From positions 1-17,920 of the forward strand of contig LADV01000208.1 of assembly GCA_000961805.1 (NCBI GenBank): a stretch of 17,920 nucleotides of DNA, given 5' to 3'. Under the pieces are notes generated by a model. That model was not told the origin of the DNA, made no database searches, and was given only the letters and a program-made list of their open reading frames with translations. The stretch's first letter is position 1; every line of letters starts with the position of its first letter. This stretch comes from Peptococcaceae bacterium BRH_c23 (lineage in GTDB: Bacteria; Bacillota_B; Desulfitobacteriia; Desulfitobacteriales; Desulfitobacteriaceae). The position numbers and the translations under genes are program-made. Below are positions 7,232-14,805 of the stretch, one piece after another.

Positions 7232-9892
7232 TTACATTAACTCTTTTAAGCGTTCTTCTAAAGCTACTTTGCGGGCTAAGAGGCCTTCTAGTCTCTCTCT
7301 CTCTTTGGCCACGACTGCTGCAGGTGCTTTGTTGGTGAATCCCGGATTATTTAGTTTTAGGTCCAGACTTTGAATATCTTGGCTGGCTGCAATAATCTCT
7401 TTTTCGATCCGAGTTATTTCTTTATCAAAATCCATCAATCCTTTTAAGGGCAGATAAATCTCTACACCCTCAAGAACGGCACTGGCTGATTGAGCGGGCT
7501 TCTCGGCCAACCTTTCAAAGATGTCTACCCTCGCCCCTCCAGCCAATTTCAGGATATCTGGCTTGCCGTTTTCGAGCACCTTACGTTGAACCCCATCTGG
7601 GGCAAGGATTAGGATTTCGACCTTTTGTCCAGGTGAAACTTTCATCTCGGCACGAATATTGCGGATTGCTTTAATGGTGTCCATGAGTAGTGTCATATTA
7701 CTCTCGGCTTCAGCGTCCTTATACTGTGGTACTTGTGGCCAGAACTGCACCATGATGCTGCCCTCCCCCTCATTCGGGAGGTTCTGCCAGATCTCTTCCG
7801 TGAGAAACGGCATGTAAGGATGTAACAGCCGCAGGGTTCCTTCGAGGACTTCAAGCAGGACGGATTGGGCAGTATGCCGAGCTACAGCATCTTCTTTGTT
7901 GTAAAGGCGTGGCTTAGTCAGCTCAATATACCAATCACAGAACTCACTCCAGATAAACTCAAAGAGTAATCGTCCACCTTCTCCAAGATCAAAGTTTTCC
8001 AGAGCTTCTGTCCCCTTCTCTACGATAGAGGCATAACGGGAGAGGATCCAGCGATCCACCAGCGTTAGTTCTCCACGAGGACCTGGCGCGTAGTCTTCTA
8101 AATTCATGATTACATACCTAGAAGCGTTCCAAATCTTATTGGAGAAATTCCGGGTTGCTTCCAGGCGTTCAGGATGAAAACGAAGATCATTGCCGGGGGT
8201 ATTCCCTGTGATTAACATAAAGCGCAAGGTATCTGCTCCGTACTGCTCAATCACTTCGATGGGGTCCACGCCATTGCCTAAGGATTTACTCATTTTTCGC
8301 CCTTGGGCATCCAAGACCAGCCCGTGAATCATGACTTTCGGGAAGGGCACTTCCTTCATAGACTCCAATGACATAAATATCATGCGGGCAACCCAAAAGA
8401 AAATGATATCCCTGCCGGTCACTAAGACAGAGGTCGGGTAAAACTGTTTCAACTCAGCTGTTTTCTCCGGCCAACCCAAGGTGGAAAAAGGCCAAAGACC
8501 CGAGGAAAACCAGGTATCTAAAACATCGGGATCTTGCTTCAGGTTCTTTGCTCCGCAGCTCGGGCAGCTCAAGGGATCCTCGCCGGCACAGATCTCCTTA
8601 CCGCAGGCTTCGCAATACCAAACCGGAATGCGGTGTCCCCACCAGAGTTGACGAGAAATACACCAATCCCGGATATTTTCCATCCAACCCAGATAAATCT
8701 TATCAAATCGATCCGGCACAAATTCTAAACGTCCATCCCGAACAACATCAATAGCAGGCTCGGCAAGAGGGGCCATTTTTACGAACCACTGTCGACTCAC
8801 CATCGGTTCGATCACGCTGGAGCAACGATAGCATTCCCCCACCGCATGGGCATGAGCATCGATTTTGACGAGAGCCCCTGCCGCTTTTAAATCTTCCACG
8901 ACTGCTTTACGCGCTTCGAAACGATCCAGGCCTTGATAGCGACCCGCATTTTCATTCATCTTAGCTTCTTTATCTAAGACCATGATCTGAGGCAATTGAT
9001 GACGAAGCCCCATTTCAAAGTCATTCGGGTCGTGTGCGGGAGTGATCTTAACAGCACCCGTCCCGAACTCGCGATCGACATAGTCATCCGCTATAATCGG
9101 GATTTCTCGATCCATCAGAGGCAGAATCAAGGTTTTTCCTATTAAATGCGCATATCGCTTGTCCTCAGGATGAACCGCCACGGCAGTATCTCCGAGCATA
9201 GTTTCCGGTCGAGTCGTTGCCACAACCAGCGCTTCTTGACTGTCTTTGACTGGGTATCTTAGGTGATAAAGATTTCCGTCTCGATCATGGTGCTCTACTT
9301 CAATATCCGAAATCGTGGTATGGCATTTCGGACACCAGTTGATAATATAATTTCCGCGATAAATCAGACCTTTTTGATAGAGGTCAACGAAGGCTTCCCG
9401 AACCGCCTTCGAGCACCCTTCATCCATCGTAAAGCGCTCACGTTCCCAATCACAAGAAGCACCCAGTCTGCGCAACTGCTGAGTGATTCGCCCACCGTAT
9501 TGCCGTTTCCAGTCCCAAACCCGTTCTAAGAACTTCTCTCTCCCCAGTTCCTGTCGATTTGTCCCTTCCTCAGCCAACTGCGCCTCTACTTTTGCTTGAG
9601 TCGCAATTCCGGCATGATCCGTTCCAGGTACCCAGAGGGTATTGTAGCCCTGCATCCGCTTAAAGCGCGTTAAGATATCTTGAATTGTACTGTCCATGGC
9701 ATGCCCAAGATGAAGGGCCCCTGTCACGTTCGGCGGCGGCATTACAATACTAAACGCTGGTTTATCCTTTTGCACCTCTTGATGAAAAAAGCCATTTTCC
9801 TCCCAATACTGATACCATTTCCCCTCAACTAAGCTCGAATCATAAGTTTTAGCCATTTCGATTGGTTCTGTTTTATCCGATATTTCTTCCAT
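7232..9892 (-). CDS. valS: Valyl-tRNA synthetase
   Basis: The 886-residue class I synthetase charges tRNA-Val. The catalytic site has PPPNVTGALHLGHA (52-65, the HIGH motif as HLGH) and KMSKS at 533-537. The CP1 editing domain carries ATTRPETMLGDTAV (225-238). Four cysteines in CEAC and CPSC (427, 430, 443, 446) form a probable zinc site. The anticodon-binding domain is followed by a C-terminal coiled coil from about 815 (IEKEIIAASQDIQSLDLKL onward), which is characteristic of ValS. The start is ATG 9892, with AAGGAG 12 bases upstream. The open frame continues upstream only because it reads through the T-box leader. folC follows at 41 bp. Confidence 0.97.
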   Translation of the reverse strand: MEEISDKTEPIEMAKTYDSSLVEGKWYQYWEENGFFHQEVQKDKPAFSIVMPPPNVTGALHLGHAMDSTIQDILTRFKRMQGYNTLWVPGTDHAGIATQAKVEAQLAEEGTNRQELGREKFLERVWDWKRQYGGRITQQLRRLGASCDWERERFTMDEGCSKAVREAFVDLYQKGLIYRGNYIINWCPKCHTTISDIEVEHHDRDGNLYHLRYPVKDSQEALVVATTRPETMLGDTAVAVHPEDKRYAHLIGKTLILPLMDREIPIIADDYVDREFGTGAVKITPAHDPNDFEMGLRHQLPQIMVLDKEAKMNENAGRYQGLDRFEARKAVVEDLKAAGALVKIDAHAHAVGECYRCSSVIEPMVSRQWFVKMAPLAEPAIDVVRDGRLEFVPDRFDKIYLGWMENIRDWCISRQLWWGHRIPVWYCEACGKEICAGEDPLSCPSCGAKNLKQDPDVLDTWFSSGLWPFSTLGWPEKTAELKQFYPTSVLVTGRDIIFFWVARMIFMSLESMKEVPFPKVMIHGLVLDAQGRKMSKSLGNGVDPIEVIEQYGADTLRFMLITGNTPGNDLRFHPERLEATRNFSNKIWNASRYVIMNLEDYAPGPRGELTLVDRWILSRYASIVEKGTEALENFDLGEGGRLLFEFIWSEFCDWYIELTKPRLYNKEDAVARHTAQSVLLEVLEGTLRLLHPYMPFLTEEIWQNLPNEGEGSIMVQFWPQVPQYKDAEAESNMTLLMDTIKAIRNIRAEMKVSPGQKVEILILAPDGVQRKVLENGKPDILKLAGGARVDIFERLAEKPAQSASAVLEGVEIYLPLKGLMDFDKEITRIEKEIIAASQDIQSLDLKLNNPGFTNKAPAAVVAKERERLEGLLARKVALEERLKELM

Positions 9893-10176
9893 TATATTTC
9901 GTAACTCCTTCCACTCACTAAACCAAAAAAAAGCCTTTAATCCTGGTAAAGGACGAAAAGCTTCCGTGGTACCACCTTTATTCTGAGCGACACAGGGTCT
10001 CCCAGCACTTATCATGCGCTAACGGGGATTTTCCGTCAGAGAGTACTTCATTCCCCCCTGCCCCTCCTGTACGACCTTAGCGCTTACCGAAAAGGCCTCC
10101 CAGCTTAAAGCCTTTCTCTCTGAACAGTTAACCACGCTATTCCTTACATTCTTAGGGTTTATCTCGAATATTCATT
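9893..10176 (-). promoter_or_regulatory. T-box riboswitch (valine, GUA specifier) of valS-folC
   Basis: This leader RNA binds uncharged tRNA-Val and then permits transcription into valS. Reading the minus strand, stem I is closed by TTCAGAGAG (about 10123-10115) and CTCTCTGA. The specifier side reads GAAGTAC, giving the valine codon GTA at 10046-10044. A GCGCTAA/TTAGCGC pairing also spans part of this region. The conserved T-box AAGGTGGTACCACG lies at 9978-9965; its TGGT would pair with the ACCA end of tRNA-Val. A terminator follows at 9963-9925. Everything expected of a transcriptional T-box is present in order. Confidence 0.93.
9925..9963 (-). terminator. T-box-controlled terminator upstream of valS
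   Basis: On the minus strand AAGCTTTTCGTCCT pairs with AGGATTAAAGGCTT through mostly Watson-Crick and G-U pairs, followed by a run of eight T. The upstream arm begins next to the conserved T-box sequence, so the antiterminator and terminator compete as in classical T-box leaders. Confidence 0.85.
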
Positions 10177-10182
10177 TTTTAT

Positions 10183-10211
10183 ATTATACTCGGCATGATA
10201 AATATTGTCAA
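10183..10211 (-). promoter_or_regulatory. Consensus sigma-A promoter of valS-folC
   Basis: On the minus strand a perfect TTGACA (10211-10206) and a perfect TATAAT (10188-10183) are separated by exactly 17 bp. Transcription should start near 10176, directly before the T-box. Full consensus fits a constitutive promoter whose output is set by the riboswitch. Confidence 0.93.
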
Positions 10212-10233
10212 AATCTTTGGGAATCCCCTTTAC

Positions 10234-11652
10234 TTAATCTTGCCGAATATCTGCACGTCTTACGCCGGTTACCTTAGCGGTCCATTCATCCACTGCGACA
10301 AGATCGTTAGGACCAAGCTCCGACAAAGCAGTTTTCCCCATGGCACGTACTCCCTCTTCCATTTCTAAGACCATTGACTTTAAGACATTGGCTACACTTT
10401 TACTGGCCAAAGAAATATCCAGCCGTTGTTTATAGGGGGAATCGTAATACACTAATTGGGTTAACGGTTCCCAGGGGAGAATTTTATGGATTTGGTTATG
10501 GATTAATCCGAACAGAGGTACAGTTCCTAGATAGATCGCATCTGCCCCCAGAGCTATAGCTTTTAAACATTGCCCTGGTGTAGCATATCCTCCTCCGACC
10601 ACCAAGCTCACTTCTTTACGGGCTCCCTGTTCGCGCAAAAAACGTTCTGCGCGCACTAAGGCTAAGAGACTTGGGATTCCCAAATCATCGCAGATCAGGG
10701 GTGTTGCCCCAGACGAACCACCTTGACACCCATCGAGCACAATGACATCAAAGTCAGCCTCCAAACAAACGGCTAAGTCCCGCTCTAAACCTCCTGTGGC
10801 CATAATTTTGATAGCAATAGGCTTCCCGGCTGCTTCAGAACGCAAATCCGCAACATACTTTGGCCAATCCCAAGGGGAATTAATTCCTGGGATGACAGCA
10901 GATGACACGACGGATTCCACAGGGGATACGCCCATGAGCTTTTGTGCTTTTCCCTTTATGGAATTAGGTTCATGTGCTCGGGACCCTACACTTGACCCTT
11001 GTCCCATCTGTACTTCCAGCATATCCGCAGTAGCAATCCCTTGAGGACTATGCCCCCAAGTGCTCCGACTAATTTGCCAGATGAATTTGTCGGCTTCATC
11101 CCGTTCGCTTTGAAGAAAGGGACCCTCACCAGAATTGGTAGCGGTTCCCATTTGTTTTGCTGCCCTAGCTAAGGCACGTTTAGCCTCTTCGCTCAGCCCG
11201 ACCCCATAACCCATGCCCGAAATCATTAACGGAATATCGATCTGAAGGGGCTTTTCTGCCTTCGACCCGAGGGTTACCTTCATGTCTACTGGAATACTGA
11301 CATCTTTAGGAAGACGCGCCATTTGAGCAGCGACGAACATAAGGGTATCATAATGGGGCAGTGTTTTTGGAGAGCCTAGAGGCCGATGGATCAATTTTCC
11401 TTCTTCAGCTCGTAAACTGATTTCCAGAATAGTCTGGACTGAAGTACGACGCACAGCACTCCACAATTCCGCCAGGTTTTCATGATACTTATCTTTAAGA
11501 AGCCTTTCAATCACTAAACCAAAAAGCCGTTGCACGATTGTTCGGAACAAACGTTTACCGACAATATAAAATACTAACAAAAGAATGATTCCTGCAATGA
11601 GTGTCCCCAAAACAGAAAGAGCAACTATGAGTAGGGCGGTCGTAATCAACAA
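10234..11652 (-). CDS. Membrane-anchored FMN-binding glutamate synthase homologue (YerD-like)
   Basis: From the chosen start the product has 472 residues. An N-terminal membrane hairpin or single long segment (first 35 residues) is followed by DKYHENLAELWSAVRR and then the FMN-binding TIM-barrel of glutamate synthase (PF01645). Recognisable parts are ISGMGYGVGLSEEAKRALA, NSGEGPF, GSSVGSRAHEPNSIKGKAQ, VVLDGCQGGSSGATPL and GADAIYLGT. It resembles stand-alone proteins such as Bacillus subtilis YerD; the glutaminase domain is absent. At the place where GltB has three cysteines for a 3Fe-4S cluster, this protein reads HNQIHKILPWEPLTQLVYY with no cysteine. The substrate is therefore uncertain. TTG 11652 follows GGGGG by six bases. 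The frame is open to 11802, but that part contains a terminator-like hairpin. Confidence 0.82.
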   Translation of the reverse strand: MLITTALLIVALSVLGTLIAGIILLLVFYIVGKRLFRTIVQRLFGLVIERLLKDKYHENLAELWSAVRRTSVQTILEISLRAEEGKLIHRPLGSPKTLPHYDTLMFVAAQMARLPKDVSIPVDMKVTLGSKAEKPLQIDIPLMISGMGYGVGLSEEAKRALARAAKQMGTATNSGEGPFLQSERDEADKFIWQISRSTWGHSPQGIATADMLEVQMGQGSSVGSRAHEPNSIKGKAQKLMGVSPVESVVSSAVIPGINSPWDWPKYVADLRSEAAGKPIAIKIMATGGLERDLAVCLEADFDVIVLDGCQGGSSGATPLICDDLGIPSLLALVRAERFLREQGARKEVSLVVGGGYATPGQCLKAIALGADAIYLGTVPLFGLIHNQIHKILPWEPLTQLVYYDSPYKQRLDISLASKSVANVLKSMVLEMEEGVRAMGKTALSELGPNDLVAVDEWTAKVTGVRRADIRQD

Positions 11653-11696
11653 GATAATCCCCCATCTTTGACTTACGCATTTTTTAATGCACAATC

Positions 11697-11727
11697 TTAA
11701 TAGGCGTAGTCTACGCTGCTTAGTCAA
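11697..11727 (-). promoter_or_regulatory. Possible promoter and operator of the YerD-like gene
   Basis: On the minus strand TTGACT (11727-11722) is followed, 19 bp on, by TATTAA (11702-11697). In the spacer lies a perfect inverted repeat, GCGTAG and CTACGC with one central base (11704-11716). A regulator bound there would block the promoter. The -10 match and the spacing are weak. Confidence 0.35.
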
Positions 11728-11730
11728 TAA

Positions 11731-11790
11731 TATACAAAAAAGAGGAATTCTCATTGAACGTTTTAAAATGAGGTTCCTCTTCTTTGTATA
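11731..11790 (-). terminator. Near-perfect 24-bp hairpin with T-run
   Basis: The arms 11731-11755 and 11767-11790 pair almost completely (TATACAAA, AAGAGGAA, TCATT and partners) around an 11-nt loop. On the minus strand the second arm ends in CCTCTTTTTTG, the form of an intrinsic terminator. It lies upstream of the YerD-like gene and downstream of the nitroreductase unit. It may end read-through from the right or act as an attenuator. Confidence 0.65.
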
Positions 11791-11829
11791 TTCAAGGATC
11801 AAATTAGAGTAAGTTCATCTAATCGTGAA

Positions 11830-11850
11830 ACTCCCACTTCAAGTGGGAGT
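11830..11850. repeat. Perfect 10-bp palindromic hairpin, ACTCCCACTT type
   Basis: ACTCCCACTT and AAGTGGGAGT are separated by a single C. Hairpins of this look occur at the ends of IS200/IS605-type elements. No tnpA or tnpB is present nearby, so it may be a remnant or a chance terminator. Confidence 0.45.
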
Positions 11851-11935
11851 CTTACCCCGTACTCTGCTTTTGTGACGAAGGCCTCCTGTGGAGGGAAGCT
11901 GCAGAATAAGCATCGTGTTCGCTAGTGCGCGCAAT

Positions 11936-11979
11936 AGGGGGCGGTTCTTGACTTGCATGCAAGTCAAGAACCGCCCCCT
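11936..11979. repeat. Perfect 44-bp palindrome
   Basis: Twenty-two bases (A, five G, CGGTTCTTGACTTGCA) are followed by their exact reverse complement with no loop. The half-sequence GCATGCAAGTCA then GAACCG recurs near 2148-2166 (GCATGCAAGTCACGAACCGTCCC), and AACCGTCCCC recurs at 2461. It is therefore a member of a dispersed motif rather than an isolated accident. It lies about 75 bp left of structured repeat copy 3. Confidence 0.85.
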
Positions 11980-12053
11980 TCTTCCTTTTAGAACCTCACT
12001 CTTACACACGATGTCCCCTAGGCCTGACCCCATTTTCCTCCAATTCCATCCTT

Positions 12054-12345
12054 CAGACGGCGCACATGAAATGTGCCGTCCCCCCAGACGTTCCGCTCCC
12101 CGTTCGTTCCCCGTTCTCGGACCCAAGTCAAGGACGCAGTGTGACACGAGCGCGACGTCTTTGCGAAAGCAGAAAAGCAAACTTCCGTGTAAGCGACCCC
12201 AGATACGGGGCTGAGCACAGGACGTGCGAAGCCGCCAACTGAGCCAAGGATGGCGAATTTGGCGGGAACCCCGATCCTCATTTAGGAGCTTACACGGTTA
12301 GTTTGCTCTGCGTCGCAAGCACCGAGCGCTGTGTCACACAAGTCC
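12054..12345. repeat. Large structured intergenic repeat, copy 3
   Basis: A leading hairpin, CAGACGGCGCACAT with ATGTGCCGTC, is followed by long outer arms: GTGTGACAC (12139-12147) with GTGTCACAC (12331-12339), and GCAAACTTCCGTGTAAGC (12177-12194) with its near complement at 12288-12306. Inside are CCCC/GGGG (12197-12210), GCAC-AGGAC-GTGC (12215-12227) and CCGCCAA/TTGGCGG (12232-12265) enclosing GCC-AAGGAT-GGC. The left arm matches copy 4 closely and copy 2 more distantly. The right arm overlaps the 3' end of the nitroreductase gene. Together with the YerD leader, this explains the gene-free 11653-12333. Confidence 0.8.
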
Positions 12346-12867
12346 TCCCCATTTTCCGTGGAAAACTATCTCTGCCATCGCCTTCCTGGGACGCGGGCGT
12401 CGTTCCTCAGCAGCATATCCTAAAGGAGTCATCGCTACTACTCGAACATTTCCGGGAACATCCAAAGCCTCTCTTACTTTCTCCTCACTAAACAGACCCT
12501 GCCAGCAGGTCCCCAACCCTTGATCTGTTGCAGCTAACACCAAATGTTCCATGGCAAGTCCTGCATCTAACATCATAAAGTCCTTGCCTTCCCATACTTC
12601 CGATTCACTAGGCACTGCACATAAAACAATGACCATAGGGGCTCCCATCAAAGCCTTCCGTCCAGGATTACTCTCACTCATACATTCAGCTAAAGCCTTA
12701 CGCCCCGCTGTATCTTCGACCAAAACAAATCGCCAGCACTGTAGATTCTTCCAGGACGGAGCTAACCGGGCTGATTCTAAAATATACTCCAATTTTTCCT
12801 GTTCGATTGGTTTATCCAGATAGGTGCGCAAACTCCGCCGAGCTTGAGCCAATTCAAGAAAGTTCAT
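12334..12867 (-). CDS. Nitroreductase family flavoprotein
   Basis: The 177-residue product is a small FMN-dependent oxidoreductase of the nitroreductase superfamily. The N-terminal ARRSLRTYLDKPI (9-21) supplies the FMN-phosphate contacts. SARLAPSWKNLQCWRFVLVED (32-52), DAGLAMEHLVLAATDQGLGTCW (about 101-122) and the final PLGYAAEERRPRPRK motif follow in family order. Such enzymes reduce quinones, nitro compounds or flavins with NAD(P)H; the physiological substrate cannot be told. ATG 12867 follows GGAGGACTGAGA. The family often ends near a K-W pair; here four extra residues (GGLV) follow, encoded by the arm of the adjacent structured repeat, which also supplies the TGA stop. Confidence 0.92.
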   Translation of the reverse strand: MNFLELAQARRSLRTYLDKPIEQEKLEYILESARLAPSWKNLQCWRFVLVEDTAGRKALAECMSESNPGRKALMGAPMVIVLCAVPSESEVWEGKDFMMLDAGLAMEHLVLAATDQGLGTCWQGLFSEEKVREALDVPGNVRVVAMTPLGYAAEERRPRPRKAMAEIVFHGKWGGLV

Positions 12868-12900
12868 TCTCAGTCCTCCAATTTCCTTTGCTTTTTTTCG

Positions 12901-12920
12901 TATTATGTTCTTACATATTA
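12901..12920. promoter_or_regulatory. Candidate operator upstream of the nitroreductase
   Basis: TATTATGT and ACATATTA form an 8-bp inverted repeat (one mismatch) around a 4-bp centre, 34-53 bp upstream of the ATG. Its AT-rich palindromic form fits a winged-helix repressor site. No regulator gene is adjacent. Confidence 0.3.
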
Positions 12921-12980
12921 GTATTATTCTCTCAACCAGTTCCTTTTCCTGCTTTCGTCAACATATCACCATTAATAATC

Positions 12981-13739
12981 CTATTGCTCCCACCAGGGTC
13001 TCAAATCCCTATTTTTCTCCGAAGTAACTTTTCCCGTAACTGCTTTTCTCGTGCTTACCTTTTCCGTTCCCGCTAAATCTTTATCCTCTCTCCCTCTCGC
13101 CCAATCAGCAAGATCATTATCTAGCGGCTCGGATTCCCAAATCTCCGAAATTCCAGAATTTTTTGGGCTTGAGAATTTTGATTTATTATTTTTATTTTCC
13201 CTGTCCCAAGGCCATTCTATCTCTGAACCTTCATCAGAATTTTTCTTCGCCCCTTGATTCTCTGTAGAATCATCCTTTGATATAGGCTCCGTCTCCCAAT
13301 CGAACTCGCTGCTGAAGTGGTCATCTGTACCATAACTGGCATACGAGGGAGTAAAAAATGAATGATTCTTTCCTGCGTTCCAAGAACTCCCAGTTTCCCG
13401 CTTTGTGCCTGCTCCGAAGGCCCCAGCGACTAAACCGATCAAGGCACCCTCGAGAAGAACTTGCATGAAGCCCCACCCTTGAATAGGAAGGAATAGAGCC
13501 AGTAATAGAGTCCCCACTGTAACATAGCCAGCTCCAGTGACCCCGCCCATTAACCAGACACCGCTTTCTTTTGCTGTTCTGTACCCTCCCACTAAACAAC
13601 TCGCCAGAAGCCCAATATCCAATAACCTAGAGGTACTCAGGCCGCCTAAACCTATGGCACCCCATATAACACCAGCAAAAAGGGTCAAAACTGTAACTAG
13701 CAAAGCCGTTGTGATTCCCCTTAAAATAAATAGACCCAT
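12981..13739 (-). CDS. TIGR04086-type membrane protein with acidic, Trp-containing tail
   Basis: The 252-residue product has about four membrane segments in residues 1-112 (ITTALLVTVLTLFAGVIWGAI, LLDIGLLASCLVGGY, a glycine-rich GGVTGAGYVTVGTLLLALFLP, then GALIGLVAGAFGAG), the pattern of the TIGR04086/YrzE family found in spore-forming Firmicutes, whose function is unknown. The remaining 140 residues are hydrophilic, low in hydrophobics and probably disordered. They contain repeated acidic-tryptophan spots (FDWETEP, EWPWDREN, IWESEPLD, DWARGRED, RPWWEQ) separated by serine/lysine/asparagine-rich linkers. ATG 13739 follows GGGAGAGAG. It lies 113 bp upstream of the nitroreductase gene and is divergent from the LysM gene. 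The membrane half is a fairly confident family call; the tail is unexplained. Confidence 0.7.
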   Translation of the reverse strand: MGLFILRGITTALLVTVLTLFAGVIWGAIGLGGLSTSRLLDIGLLASCLVGGYRTAKESGVWLMGGVTGAGYVTVGTLLLALFLPIQGWGFMQVLLEGALIGLVAGAFGAGTKRETGSSWNAGKNHSFFTPSYASYGTDDHFSSEFDWETEPISKDDSTENQGAKKNSDEGSEIEWPWDRENKNNKSKFSSPKNSGISEIWESEPLDNDLADWARGREDKDLAGTEKVSTRKAVTGKVTSEKNRDLRPWWEQ

Positions 13740-13919
13740 CTCTCTCCCGCCCCCCTTTTATATACTTATTATCGATAAGATTTTTACATATTTATCCTAA
13801 TACTATTACTACGTTGAACTTGTCCAATACATTCCAACTTTATTCCATTATTACCCATTATCATGTCTTCCCCTTTGCGAATATAGTGTGCTATGTCATA
13901 TGAAAAAGGAGGCGTCGTG

Positions 13920-14693
13920 ATGGATTATGCACGATATACTGTACATGCTGGGGATACTATTTATAAAATTGCCAAGGCCTACAATGTCGAAATGGCTGAG
14001 ATAATCCAACTGAATCATTTAAAACATCCTGATCGCATATATGCTGGCCAAGTTTTACTTCTCCCCGTCCAGGAATCCCGTGAACCTGCTACCCCCATGC
14101 AGATTCCCGAACCTACCCTTACATACGCCACGTGGCTCTACGAGGCTTATGCTGGTAAGGATTCCGAATTAACCGCGATCACAACCTACCTATATCAAGC
14201 CGTGCTTTTGGACCACCCAGATTTCGATGCCTTGTTACGCCCCATTGCTTACGACGAAATGCAACATCTCGAAAAATTAGCTCTTGCCTTACGTTATCTG
14301 GGGGTTGACCCGAAATACGGAGCATTAAGTAGCGGGCACTGGGTTGAATGGCGAGCGAATTTTGTCAACTATACCAGCGACCTTTGCGCTCTGTTAGACT
14401 CTAACATTGCAGACGAGGCCAGAGACCATCAGGAATATCTTGAACTCGCTCAAAAAATACCCATTCCAGAAATCCAGTGTATCCTTATGGAAATGGCCGC
14501 TGATGAAGAACGTCACTACCATTTATTCTGTCAAGCGAAGCAACAATATTGCGGCGAATTTGCCCCGTGTCCCCAACCAACGCCATGTTCTCCACCTCCA
14601 ATCTATACTCCGATAATAAGCCAAGAACCTTTGCAAGAGGCACAATTGCCTATGATAGATCTTCCAGGACCACATCAGGGAGGAAGAGGTTAA
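13920..14693 (+). CDS. LysM domain-ferritin-like fusion protein
   Basis: The 257-residue product joins an N-terminal LysM peptidoglycan-binding domain (5-49: YTVHAGDTIYKIAKAYNV, then IIQLNHL and YAGQVLLLP) to a ferritin-like four-helix domain (about 65-212). The diiron ligand pattern is complete by eye: E83, E113-x-x-H116 in YDEMQHLEKLA, E166, and E196-x-x-H199 in ADEERHYHLF. A proline- and cysteine-rich tail (C211, C217, C223, then PPPIYTP) follows. There is no signal peptide, so a spore-coat or forespore-related place is plausible, in the manner of cytosolic LysM coat proteins; this is inference. ATG 13920 follows AGGAGG by seven bases. It is monocistronic, with a long hairpin downstream. 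Confidence 0.85.
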   Translation: MDYARYTVHAGDTIYKIAKAYNVEMAEIIQLNHLKHPDRIYAGQVLLLPVQESREPATPMQIPEPTLTYATWLYEAYAGKDSELTAITTYLYQAVLLDHPDFDALLRPIAYDEMQHLEKLALALRYLGVDPKYGALSSGHWVEWRANFVNYTSDLCALLDSNIADEARDHQEYLELAQKIPIPEIQCILMEMAADEERHYHLFCQAKQQYCGEFAPCPQPTPCSPPPIYTPIISQEPLQEAQLPMIDLPGPHQGGRG

Positions 14694-14805
14694 TAATCCC
14701 TCTTTTCAGTTGGCATTTGTTTCTGTATACTAGAAATTGCGTAATCACTGTGGCACTACAGAGGTCGGATGTCAGAGACCAAAGTTCAGAAGAGTCGCTG
14801 TCAGT

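Noticed and set aside
9893..10015. N-terminal extension of valyl-tRNA synthetase by 41 residues
   Set aside because: The extension is the translated T-box and terminator sequence; the ATG at 9892 begins the normal family N-terminus.
11839..12281. Several overlapping open frames of 87-113 codons on both strands
   Set aside because: They lie across the 44-bp palindrome and the structured repeat, have no ribosome sites or family likeness, and the two strands mirror each other because of the palindromes.
13860..13919. Sporulation sigma-factor promoter (CATATGA with GAATA upstream) for the LysM-ferritin gene
   Set aside because: The spacing between the two boxes is only about 13 bp and the start would fall in the ribosome site.
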